Positions 1-6,702 of a stretch of 18,070 nt of DNA are shown one piece after another; the stretch's first letter is position 1, and each line of letters starts with the position of its first letter. Made by a program: the position numbers and the translations under genes. This DNA is from Pirellulaceae bacterium. Lineage in GTDB: Bacteria; Planctomycetota; Planctomycetia; Pirellulales; Pirellulaceae. The notes below the pieces were generated by a model. The model was not told where the DNA came from and did no database searches. It was given only the letters and a program-made list of their open reading frames with translations. The stretch covers positions 1 through 18,070 of the forward strand of contig JABDKS010000734.1 of the NCBI GenBank assembly GCA_013002105.1, in the 5' to 3' direction.

Positions 1-802
1 GTTCATTGGTGACACAATCGGGCAACAGATCAACGGTCAGTTCATCCGTCTCGGACATCACGACGGCACGTTCGATATAATTTTGCAACTCGCGCACATT
101 GCCCGGCCAGTGATACTGTGTTAGCGCATCCATCGTCCCCGCCCCCATGTGGACCACATAGCGATCGTTGACTTCGTTGTAATAATCTAAAAAGTGGCTT
201 ACCAGAGCCGGGATGTCATCGCGACGTCGACGCAGTGGCGGTATCTCGATCGGCACAACATTCAGTCGCCAATACAAGTCTTCGCGAAACGAACCGCCAC
301 GAACTTCTTGCATCAAATCTCGGTTACTCGCCGCAATCACACGCACGTCGGTTTGCAAGGTTGCCGTGTCACCAACACGCTCAAATTCTTTCTCTTGCAA
401 CACACGCAGCAACTTGACCTGCAACGTCAGCGATGTGCTATTGATTTCATCCAAGAAAATCGTACCGCCGTGAGCCGCTTCGAACCGACCGGCGCGATTG
501 GCCACAGCACCGGTGTAGGCGCCTCGGACGTGACCAAACAACTCGCTCTCGAGCAAACTTTCGCTCAACGCACCACAATTGACACGTACAAAGGCACCGC
601 CATTGCGATGGCTCAATTGGTGCACCGCGTTGGCCACCAGTTCCTTGCCCACACCCGTCTCGCCCAAAATCAACACCGACGCGTTGCTGCCCGCGACCCG
701 CCGAGTCAGACGGTACACCTCCTGCATCGCCGGCGAGGAACCGATGATTCCAGGCAGCGGAGGTCCGGTGGGGCCGTGCGGTGGATTTCCTAGAATCGCC
801 AT
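1..802 (-). CDS. Sigma-54-dependent transcriptional activator, AAA+ domain (3' part cut by window edge)
   Basis: I translated this frame by hand; it runs open off the left edge, so only the first 267 residues are visible. It encodes a bacterial enhancer-binding ATPase that remodels sigma-54 RNA polymerase holoenzyme. Visible motifs in order are Walker A GETGVGKE (47-54), the sigma-54 contact loop as GAYTGA (94-99, Tyr in place of the common Phe), Walker B IFLDE (115-119), sensor I AASNRDL (157-163), the FREDLYWRLN arginine-finger region (172-181) and sensor II PGNVREL (233-239). The ATG at 802 gives only about 18 residues before the AAA+ core, so there is no N-terminal receiver, GAF or PAS domain; an in-frame stop near 887 limits any upstream extension. 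There is no clear Shine-Dalgarno sequence. A DNA-binding helix-turn-helix domain would be expected beyond the window. The gene lies downstream of the HEAT/receiver-like gene on the same strand, separated by repeats. Its regulon cannot be told from the sequence. Confidence 0.93.
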   Translation of the reverse strand, partial: MAILGNPPHGPTGPPLPGIIGSSPAMQEVYRLTRRVAGSNASVLILGETGVGKELVANAVHQLSHRNGGAFVRVNCGALSESLLESELFGHVRGAYTGAVANRAGRFEAAHGGTIFLDEINSTSLTLQVKLLRVLQEKEFERVGDTATLQTDVRVIAASNRDLMQEVRGGSFREDLYWRLNVVPIEIPPLRRRRDDIPALVSHFLDYYNEVNDRYVVHMGAGTMDALTQYHWPGNVRELQNYIERAVVMSETDELTVDLLPDCVTNE

Positions 803-870
803 AGATGGTGGGGAACGAGACGTTGAACGATTGCCTAGTTCTCTGTAGCGACTAAGAACCAGGGTTGGCC

Positions 871-926
871 GTAGTGGATCTTGTTAGAGATCCCCGAGTC
901 GGAAGATCTTTAACAAGATCCACTAC
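871..926. repeat. 56-bp near-perfect palindrome (long inverted repeat)
   Basis: The arms are 871-892 and 905-926. They match at 21 of 22 positions, and the one mismatch would be a G-U pair in RNA on one strand. The outermost 16 bases pair perfectly (GTAGTGGATCTTGTTA against TAACAAGATCCACTAC). The 12-base centre itself contains CCGA-G-TCGG (894-902), so nearly the whole element can fold into one hairpin. Four GATC sites lie symmetrically inside it. It sits 70-125 bp upstream of the sigma-54 activator start, in that gene's presumed leader. It could be a dispersed REP/MITE-like element, a terminator or attenuator for the upstream minus-strand gene, or a protein-binding palindrome. There is no U-run directly after the stem on the minus strand, so a simple intrinsic terminator is less likely. 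Confidence 0.9.
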
Positions 927-971
927 CTTAAAATCAAGCTTTGACAAAGCACTAGGAGCAATGTTGCACAA

Positions 972-1058
972 TAACGCGTTTTGGCGATATGGGAAAGCCA
1001 AAGCATGCCAAGCCACGCCTAATGTGGTGCTATCCCGCAATGCGGTCAGCTAACGCGT
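972..1058. repeat. Candidate small repeat element bounded by two TAACGCGT copies
   Basis: Identical 8-bp sequences TAACGCGT lie at 972-979 and 1051-1058; their core ACGCGT is itself palindromic. The 71 bp between them contain a GCATGC palindrome (around 1003-1008) and a small hairpin CCGCA-A-TGCGG (1035-1045). Another short stem is GCCAC/GTGGT around 1012-1028. There is no credible gene here: the open frames on both strands arise partly from the neighbouring palindrome. Together with 871-926 this fills the gap between the minus-strand genes at 1075 and 802. That it is a mobile or dispersed repeat is inference from its structure. Confidence 0.45.
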
Positions 1059-1074
1059 GTGCGTGCGCTTGCCC

Positions 1075-2985
1075 CTATTTCGGGCGGGCAGCCAGTTGAT
1101 CGCTAGCCAATGATCGAAACATCTGCCGATCGACGGCCGTCAGTTCGGGTAATCGATTCACAAGATCCATACTCATCAGCAAATCGGCATACGCGGCCGG
1201 GGTTTTTGGTCGCTTCATCATCTCACTGATAGCATCCCAACGATCCGTATCAATCCCGGCAGCCTGGTCACCGTAGAACAAAATGGGGACGTTCTTGCCC
1301 AGCGGCATGCGCCTGACACGGTCAATCAGTTCGACCGGTGGAACATCCCACAATTGTGTTTTGGACAGAATCAACCGCAAATCGCCGCCGCGTGCGATCA
1401 CTCGTTCCAGTTCGCGCACCGATCCGACAACTTCTGTGCGATAACCCATTCGTGACAAAATTGATTCTTGACGCAACACCACCTCATCACGCGTTTCGAC
1501 CAACACCGCCAATGGCTCGTCCTCCAAACGCGTCATCTCGCCGAAACGTTGCATGACCAAGCTCTTGCCCGCATATGAAAACGGTGCATCCATTCGTGCG
1601 ATCGCTGCGGCTGCTTCGTAACGCACCCGCGGATCCGAGTTCAACGTCGCTTTCACCACCGGAGTCAACGATGGACTGTCGGCTCGCAACAGAAAATCGG
1701 CTTGTGTGGATGACAAATCAGACCCGATCATCCGCAGCAATCCGACCAATGCCGGTCGATCATCCTTTTCCGACGCGATCGCAATCGCATGCGACAACCC
1801 TTCGGCATCGACCATGTCGCCATAGGCGGACTTCATCGCCGCAATTTGTTCCGACGTGCCCCAATCGGGATCGATCATCACACGGTAACTTAAATCGGCA
1901 GCCAAAATCGCATCTGCCATTTGCGGACGCAGGCTGCCGATACGTCTTAGCCGGGCACCGGCGTCAACGGCGTCACGGTAGGCCAGCATGATCGATCGGG
2001 CGCGTTGTGACGAAATCGTCTTGCGATCTTCGTTGACCGTCCAAATTGTCACGGTCGCGAAATCGTTCTCGGTTTCGGATGCCAATCGCCGGAGTCGCTG
2101 CAACTCCGAATACAAATACTCGCGTGACTCACTGGCGGTGGGAATATCCGACGTGAGTGGTTGGACGTTCACGCGAGCGTAATTGGCTTCCGCCTCGGTC
2201 GTATCAAGGGCGTGGATGGCGGTCAACAAATCCGACATCGCCGCCGAACGATCAATTTTTGTCACGGATTTGAGTGCATTGAGCCGAACGGCACCTTGGG
2301 CATAGATCGCAAACTGACGTAGGGCTTGCTCGCCGCTTCCGCTCAGTTTCAACAAGGCTCGCAAGATTTCCTCTCGCGGGGCAGTGGGGTTTTCCGATAC
2401 GGCAGCTTCGACCAATGCACCCACGGCGACATCGCCGCCCCCGAGTAGTGTTCGGGCGGACGCTAATCGACGGTCGACCGATGGATCATCCAGAGCGTCG
2501 ATCGCCGCAACGATCTTGTCTTTTGATTCAGCATCAGCGCGGGCAGCTTTTCCTAACTTTGCAACCGCGGCCTTGGCTTCCGCACTAATCTCTTCTTGGG
2601 ACGCCAGACGAAACAAGTTTTCTGGACCGATTCGGTCGGCGATCATCGCCAACTTGGCTTGATCATTCATCGGTGCCACGGCTTGTGTCAGCCAGCGATC
2701 CGCTTCGGACCAAAGTTTGATTCGTGCGAAAGCCGCGATCGCATCGGCCAGTGGTCCGTCGCCTGTGCGAGCGGCTTCGTTCAACTGGATTACCAGCGGG
2801 TCTGTTGGGACGTCCGTGTCAGTGGTCGAATCGACCGCAGAGTCCGGCCCGGCATCAAAGAAAGGAGCTTGCGCGCGGGAATCGACGATGGACAACGCCA
2901 AAAGTGTGGCAACGAGGGCGACGCGTGTGGTGATGGGCATGTCAGAGGGTGCTGATGGCGGGGTAACGACAGATCGTCTCATCAT
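1075..2985 (-). CDS. Exported HEAT-repeat-like protein with C-terminal degenerate receiver-like domain
   Basis: About 636 residues from the ATG at 2985. A GTG at 3009 is the longest option. The ATG at 2940 gives the neatest signal peptide (MPITTRVALVATLLALSIV, then SRA-QA as a likely cleavage site), so 2940 is a serious alternative. After the signal region comes an acidic linker, then alpha-helical Ala/Leu-rich segments resembling HEAT/armadillo repeats, for example DPRVRYEAAAAIARM. From about residue 490 the order and spacing of strands resemble a CheY-like receiver: LAVLVETRDE as strand 1, LRLILSKTQL as strand 3, VPILFYGDQ as strand 4 and MKRPKTP like the Lys-Pro end. The phosphoacceptor Asp appears to be Ser or Lys and the acidic pair is not kept, so phosphorylation is unlikely. 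The function is unknown; protein-protein scaffolding is a guess. It is followed by repeats and the sigma-54 activator on the same strand. Confidence 0.8.
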   Translation of the reverse strand: MMRRSVVTPPSAPSDMPITTRVALVATLLALSIVDSRAQAPFFDAGPDSAVDSTTDTDVPTDPLVIQLNEAARTGDGPLADAIAAFARIKLWSEADRWLTQAVAPMNDQAKLAMIADRIGPENLFRLASQEEISAEAKAAVAKLGKAARADAESKDKIVAAIDALDDPSVDRRLASARTLLGGGDVAVGALVEAAVSENPTAPREEILRALLKLSGSGEQALRQFAIYAQGAVRLNALKSVTKIDRSAAMSDLLTAIHALDTTEAEANYARVNVQPLTSDIPTASESREYLYSELQRLRRLASETENDFATVTIWTVNEDRKTISSQRARSIMLAYRDAVDAGARLRRIGSLRPQMADAILAADLSYRVMIDPDWGTSEQIAAMKSAYGDMVDAEGLSHAIAIASEKDDRPALVGLLRMIGSDLSSTQADFLLRADSPSLTPVVKATLNSDPRVRYEAAAAIARMDAPFSYAGKSLVMQRFGEMTRLEDEPLAVLVETRDEVVLRQESILSRMGYRTEVVGSVRELERVIARGGDLRLILSKTQLWDVPPVELIDRVRRMPLGKNVPILFYGDQAAGIDTDRWDAISEMMKRPKTPAAYADLLMSMDLVNRLPELTAVDRQMFRSLASDQLAARPK

Positions 2986-3104
2986 AATCGGTGTCGGGTC
3001 ATCCGACACAAATATTCGCCCCGACGGCGACCTGACTCACTGCAGGGCGAAAATACGCAGGCGAGCGAATAAATCACGGGCTCGGTGGGTGCTGATTTTC
3101 TCAG

Positions 3105-3130
3105 TGGTGGTTGATCATTTGCGACCACCA
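3105..3130. terminator. Candidate hairpin after the 3225-3863 gene
   Basis: TGGTGGT (3105-3111) and ACCACCA (3124-3130) form a perfect 7-bp stem with a 12-base loop. It lies about 95 bases downstream of the minus-strand gene that ends at 3225, inside a 239-bp spacer (2986-3224) that holds no convincing gene. No U-run follows on the minus strand, so a terminator role is only suggested. Confidence 0.3.
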
Positions 3131-3224
3131 TCAGGCGAGTGCGTGCATGGCTTTGCTGATCGGTCCGTCATTCCAAACCCCGACATCGTGCGGCGGACGG
3201 AAATCACAGCGACGATCCAACAAG

Positions 3225-3863
3225 TCAACCGTCACTCTCGGAAAGCTTGCGTCGAAGATTTTCCATTGCCTGGTACTCGATGCTGTCCTCTGGAAAACCG
3301 CCTTCAAACTCTTTCTCCAATTCCGTCAGCACGCGCAACTCTGACTTCATACTGACCATCGTCTTCTCGGTTACTCTCGCGGCATGCTCGGCTCCCGGCA
3401 GATTCCTGGAAACCCGTTGTCGCTTTGCCAATTGCTCTTGCAGATCGCGTTCCATCTCATGGGCGTATGCACGGTACGTTTCGTCGTCCATATCGTGTTC
3501 AGGATGGCTAAGAATGTCTTCGGAGATATTCAGCGGTCGCTCCGGCATGTCGGACTTATCCCAAGCAAAGATTGGCTTGTCGGTTCGGAAGGGAACCGAA
3601 AACGTCCAGATCATGATCAAGATGGTCAGCACGAGTGAAAGCCCAAACCAAATTCGCGACGCTTGAGCCATTCGCTTTTTGGTCGCCTGATCGGCTTCTC
3701 GTCGACCGCCGGCGCGAATGCCTCCTCGGTTTTGGCGGCGTTCTGCAGCGGCCTGTTTCGCTTGCGCATTGTTTGCCGATTGCGGACGATCAGCCGATGG
3801 AGGCTGGGTCGGTTTGGCAGGGTTTGATGGAGTCGTCTGTTTGTTTGGTGTTTTGTTGGACAT
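3225..3863 (-). CDS. Unknown single-pass membrane protein with disordered N-terminus and coiled-coil C-terminus
   Basis: 212 residues from the ATG at 3863, preceded by a G-rich stretch (GGGGGGACC) that may act as a weak ribosome site. I do not recognise the family. Residues 1-70 are hydrophilic and low in complexity, rich in Pro, Gln, Asn, Ala, Lys and Arg. A single hydrophobic segment follows at about 71-90 (IWFGLSLVLTILIMIWTFSV). The rest is charged and probably helical, with an acidic histidine-bearing stretch (SHPEHDMDDETYRAYAHEME) and likely coiled coil to the end. The basic residues just before the span suggest that the N-terminus is cytoplasmic and the C-terminal helix is outside the inner membrane. 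It is the last gene of the minus-strand run after the TadE/TadE/TadG-like genes, but the hairpin at 3896-3925 separates it from them, so co-function is possible but unproven. Confidence 0.8.
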   Translation of the reverse strand: MSNKTPNKQTTPSNPAKPTQPPSADRPQSANNAQAKQAAAERRQNRGGIRAGGRREADQATKKRMAQASRIWFGLSLVLTILIMIWTFSVPFRTDKPIFAWDKSDMPERPLNISEDILSHPEHDMDDETYRAYAHEMERDLQEQLAKRQRVSRNLPGAEHAARVTEKTMVSMKSELRVLTELEKEFEGGFPEDSIEYQAMENLRRKLSESDG

Positions 3864-3895
3864 CGTAGGTCCCCCCGAGTGTTATTTCGCCTCGC

Positions 3896-3925
3896 CGCCT
3901 GCACAGCGAATCAGCCGTGCAGGCG
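3896..3925. terminator. Strong GC-rich hairpin after the TadG-like gene
   Basis: CGCCTGCAC (3896-3904) and GTGCAGGCG (3917-3925) are perfect 9-bp complements with a 12-base loop. On the minus strand the hairpin begins 22 bases after the stop of the VWA gene and ends about 30 bases before the next start at 3863. This position suits a terminator or a processing/stabilising hairpin between cistrons. No clear U-run follows, so factor-independent termination is uncertain. Confidence 0.55.
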
Positions 3926-3947
3926 ACAGACGTATCAATCGCGTTAT

Positions 3948-5234
3948 TTACTGGGTCAAAATGGTGGGAAGGTTATTGGCGATTTCTTCGAAGATATCGA
4001 CCAACTGACTGCCGTCGGCAGCGTGATAGTGCCGACCACCACCGATCGCAGCGACTTGTTGCATCAAGCTCTGATCAGCACCGTCGCCAAAGGTCACGGT
4101 GTGAATCGTTAGTTCATAGCTACCGACGAAGCTCTGAGCCACATCAACAGGGCTGATCCCTGCGTTGTGAATGCCGTCGGTCATGACAACCATCGTCTTG
4201 GCTGCATAGGGGCGAGCCGAAGCCGCGAGCAACGCGTCAATCCCTTCCTGCATGCCGCGCCCGATTGCGGTGCTACCACTCGGATACAGAGTCGCCACTT
4301 TGTCACGCACGACCTGGTGATCCATTTCCAACCAAGTGTCAAGCGTCGCATAGGTCGAATAACTCGCCAGCGAAACTTGCTCGTCCTGAACGGTCAGATC
4401 CAGCACGTCTAAAAACGCGTCAACGGCCGTCACACAGTCTTGCCAAGGCGATGTCGGGGCTGGCCCCAAACCATAGTGGTCTTCCCACGCCCATTGCTCG
4501 TATTCAAGTTCACTCACGCCGGGAGCATAGTTGTATCGGGTACGTCCACGCCAATCGACATACGAGGTCATCATACCGGCCGTGACAGCTGCACTTTTGG
4601 TCGAGTTGTACCAAGGCGACATGCCCGATGGCCAATCAAAATCGACCCAACCCATCGAACCGGATCGGTCGATGATCATCGAAATGTCTCGGTCAACCTG
4701 CATCGCTACGGATGCCTGAGTCGATCCGAAGTCGTGCTTGTCCAGCAATCCAGGGATGATCAATGGAACGCGTCCAGAAAGCGAATTGTGGTCGCGAATT
4801 CCGTTCACACGAATCGCACTTGCCACGATCGTTCCACTCTCGACGGTTGCGGTAGGAATTTTCTCAAAGTGATAACGACTACCGAATCCACCCGACTGGA
4901 CGGTTCGTCCAAATTCAATTTCGTTGGCCGAGTCCGTTTCACGAATTTTCAACGGCGAACCGTTCACGCTATTCAACGCGGCGGTGACCTTGGCCGCATT
5001 CTTAGCTGCCGATACCGTTTGGATTTCGCTAAAGGCACGTCCTGCCGCACGCGCCGACGCGTCGGTTGCGACCGTCAACTCGGTTCGGGTCAGTTGCATA
5101 TGCGCAGTGTTAACGCAAAAGGCAGCCATCAATGCCAACACTGGCAAGATGAAAGCCATCAGCGCCATCACGCTACCACGACGCGACCGGGCGGTCGCAT
5201 GTGGAATCGATCGATAGAATTTGCTGTCGTTCAT
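3948..5234 (-). CDS. TadG-like pilus-associated protein with von Willebrand factor A domain
   Basis: 428 residues from the ATG at 5234; the frame could extend to a TTG at 5276, but the ATG places the membrane segment normally. The N-terminus has a basic stretch (ARSRRG) and one hydrophobic span at about 21-42, then the helical TadE/TadG-type region with many Ala residues (AHMQLTRTELTVATDASARAAGRA). A VWA domain follows from about 184 to the end. Its metal-ion-dependent adhesion site is intact: DRSGS (Asp189, Ser191, Ser193), Thr322 in SGSTAIG and Asp353 in MTDG. Between the first motif and the next helix is an unusual insert of about 70 residues, rich in Trp and Tyr. The family is Tad/Flp pilus-associated TadG-like. 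It is predicted to be inner-membrane anchored with the VWA domain in the periplasm or outside, probably for adhesion or assembly. It follows two TadE genes, with a 66-bp gap. There is no Shine-Dalgarno sequence; the upstream bases are pyrimidine-rich. Confidence 0.9.
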   Translation of the reverse strand: MNDSKFYRSIPHATARSRRGSVMALMAFILPVLALMAAFCVNTAHMQLTRTELTVATDASARAAGRAFSEIQTVSAAKNAAKVTAALNSVNGSPLKIRETDSANEIEFGRTVQSGGFGSRYHFEKIPTATVESGTIVASAIRVNGIRDHNSLSGRVPLIIPGLLDKHDFGSTQASVAMQVDRDISMIIDRSGSMGWVDFDWPSGMSPWYNSTKSAAVTAGMMTSYVDWRGRTRYNYAPGVSELEYEQWAWEDHYGLGPAPTSPWQDCVTAVDAFLDVLDLTVQDEQVSLASYSTYATLDTWLEMDHQVVRDKVATLYPSGSTAIGRGMQEGIDALLAASARPYAAKTMVVMTDGIHNAGISPVDVAQSFVGSYELTIHTVTFGDGADQSLMQQVAAIGGGRHYHAADGSQLVDIFEEIANNLPTILTQ

Positions 5235-5300
5235 GGTGAGGCTTCGTGGAGGAGAGACAGAAGAGAAAAGTTTCAAAGGACGGAATATCGTTTGAGTGGA

Positions 5301-5744
5301 TTACTGTTGGTAAAAGTGGTCGTATCGTTCGGTAGACATGTGGGCCGTGGTTTCGATCGTTGAATTGGGCAAGAACATCGGTGCGAATAGGGCCACCGCG
5401 TCCAGATCAACCGACACGGTCACCACGACCTCGTTGGAATCACTGTCCAAATCGGAGACGTCAATCGTGTAACCGGACGTGACCAGCGAACTGATAATTC
5501 GATCTGCTTCGGCAACCGCTTCATCTTTGGTCGCACCTGGCACAATGGCATGTCGAGCTGCAAAGTAGGCAGCGTCCTGAGCCAGGTTGCGGACCATGTT
5601 CATCCGTGCGAACTCCATACAGGTCAGGATGACAACGAACATGACGTTCGCCACAATCGCAAATTCGACCATCGCTGCACCCATGCGCTTCTTGGGCTTC
5701 GATTTCAGGCGGCGTTTGGCGGAATGTTTTCGGGAAACAATCAT
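5301..5744 (-). CDS. TadE-family pseudopilin with canonical prepilin cleavage site
   Basis: 147 residues from the ATG at 5744; longer in-frame extensions run to 5867 and would overlap the upstream gene. A short, highly basic leader (SRKHSAKRRLKSKPKKRM) ends at Gly22. It is followed by AAMVEFA, so Gly is at -1 and Glu27 at +5, the type IV prepilin signature, and then by a hydrophobic helix (about 28-45). The next stretch, ARMNMVRNLAQDAAYFAARHAIVPGAT, is typical of TadE proteins. The C-terminal part is a beta-rich region (VVVTVSVDLDAVALFAPMFLP). In Tad systems, TadE and TadF are membrane pseudopilins processed by a dedicated prepilin peptidase and needed for Flp pilus assembly. It lies between another TadE gene (67-bp gap) and the TadG-like VWA gene, consistent with one transcript. 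Confidence 0.92.
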   Translation of the reverse strand: MIVSRKHSAKRRLKSKPKKRMGAAMVEFAIVANVMFVVILTCMEFARMNMVRNLAQDAAYFAARHAIVPGATKDEAVAEADRIISSLVTSGYTIDVSDLDSDSNEVVVTVSVDLDAVALFAPMFLPNSTIETTAHMSTERYDHFYQQ

Positions 5745-5811
5745 AGTTCTGAGGCAGTAATGGTATGGCCGGTCTAAACGTCCAAGCAGAGACCGCGTGG
5801 ACGAGGGGACG

Positions 5812-6279
5812 TTAGCTGGTTGGTAGGTTCTTGTATTCTTTTCGCATCGTGACTTCGGACGACACACTCAAATCACCAAACATGCTGGATGGAATGATCA
5901 TGTTCCCGGCACACGGAATCGTGACCGTGACTGTCACGTTCTCCAATGTGTTCGCACTGTCAAAATCAGGTGAACTGAACTGCACGACATTGGCACTGTC
6001 ATAGGCGATATCTCGGTCATCCAAGAATTGAACGATGCGATTGGTTACATCCGCGTTCGTGCGTCCACGTCCGACCCCGCGACGCGCACCCTCGTAGGCG
6101 GCAAGCGTCACGGACTCTTTCAGAAAGATGACTGAGCAAAGATCCATCGTTCCCAATGTCAAGACGATCAGGACCGGCAGACAAAACGCAAACTCGACCG
6201 TGGCCGCTGCTTTGCGGCGCCGCGACTTGCGTGGGGACCGACCGCGATCGGCGGATGACTTGGACTTTGCAAAAAACAT
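5812..6279 (-). CDS. TadE-family pseudopilin (first gene of the Tad-like run)
   Basis: 155 residues from the ATG at 6279. The frame is open to 6345, but the ATG gives a normal leader. A basic leader (RGRSPRKSRRRK) precedes AAATVEFAFCLPVLIVLTLGTMDL, the TadE-type hydrophobic N-terminal helix. Glu29 would be +5, but the -1 residue is Ala rather than Gly, which may weaken or alter prepilin peptidase processing. The segment KESVTLAAYEGARRGVGRGRT matches the conserved post-helix region of TadE proteins. Cys residues in the helix (FC, DLC) and one near the C-terminus (IPCAGN) are visible. No Shine-Dalgarno sequence precedes the ATG. The following TadE gene starts 67 bp downstream, so the two are probably co-transcribed and may form a pair equivalent to TadE/TadF. 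Confidence 0.9.
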   Translation of the reverse strand: MFFAKSKSSADRGRSPRKSRRRKAAATVEFAFCLPVLIVLTLGTMDLCSVIFLKESVTLAAYEGARRGVGRGRTNADVTNRIVQFLDDRDIAYDSANVVQFSSPDFDSANTLENVTVTVTIPCAGNMIIPSSMFGDLSVSSEVTMRKEYKNLPTS

Positions 6280-6390
6280 GGTGTTCGTCGTAGGTGTAGG
6301 GAGGAAAACCTTTGGCTCCGTCGAAAACCTAGCTCGAAAACCCACTGCAAGACGAAATTCCGCCGAGATTAAAGACTCTTTTTTTCCGTA

Positions 6391-6413
6391 AAACGCGGAG
6401 TGAAACCGCGTTT
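6391..6413. repeat. Inverted repeat upstream of the TadE run
   Basis: AAACGCGG (6391-6398) and CCGCGTTT (6406-6413) are perfect 8-bp complements around a 7-base centre. The site is about 112-134 bp upstream of the first TadE start on the minus strand. It could be an operator for that transcript or a late hairpin for the DUF1501 transcript; no U-run supports the latter. Confidence 0.45.
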
Positions 6414-6567
6414 ATGCGGGGAAAACGCCACTGCCGCTGCTCAGAAGTTTTTGTTTGGAATCAATTGAATCGATTCCCGTCCCCGTCGTTGCGTCGCGCA
6501 ATCGTGACTGACAACCAGGTCGTAATCCCTACAGAGAGTACAACCGGACGTCTCGCGGCCAGCGACC

Positions 6568-6632
6568 TTGCCCAATCACGTGAGTGTCGGCATCAGCAGA
6601 AATGCCGCGGCGTCGGATCAATGCGTGGGCAA
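6568..6632. repeat. Nested hairpin in the 3' flank of the DUF1501 gene
   Basis: The outer arms TTGCCCA (6568-6574) and TGGGCAA (6626-6632) enclose an inner stem, CGGCAT (6588-6593) with ATGCCG (6602-6607) around an 8-base loop; the palindrome GCCGCGGC overlaps its end. The structure lies 71-135 bp after the DUF1501 stop on the minus strand. It may terminate or stabilise that transcript; this is inference only. Confidence 0.35.
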
Positions 6633-6702
6633 CATCCGCGCGCGTTTCGGCGGTATCAACGATCGTGTGTCACCATCTGACAACGTCACACCACTGCGAC
6701 GA

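Larger units (their letters stand above)
6280..6702. other. 423-bp spacer between DUF1501 and Tad-like genes, with palindromes but no gene
   Basis: I see no credible coding region. On the minus strand this is both the 3' flank of the DUF1501 gene and the likely promoter region of the TadE run. It holds the hairpin at 6391-6413, a 10-bp perfect palindrome GAATCGATTC at 6468-6477, a small TTGCG/CGCAA hairpin at 6489-6501, and a nested stem at 6568-6632. A T-run (6379-6385) reads as A-rich on the minus strand. I could not call a promoter with confidence. Confidence 0.6.

Noticed and set aside
194..793. 199-residue plus-strand open frame
   Set aside because: It is antisense to the sigma-54 activator, whose minus-strand frame carries Walker A, GAYTGA, Walker B and sensor motifs; the plus frame has no recognisable features.
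852..1053. Two 62-residue open frames on opposite strands
   Set aside because: Both run through the 871-926 palindrome and share related peptides because of its symmetry; there is no ribosome site and no other sign of coding.
4440..5363. 307-residue plus-strand open frame
   Set aside because: It is antisense to the TadG-like VWA gene, with a basic, low-quality composition; the minus frame has intact MIDAS motifs.
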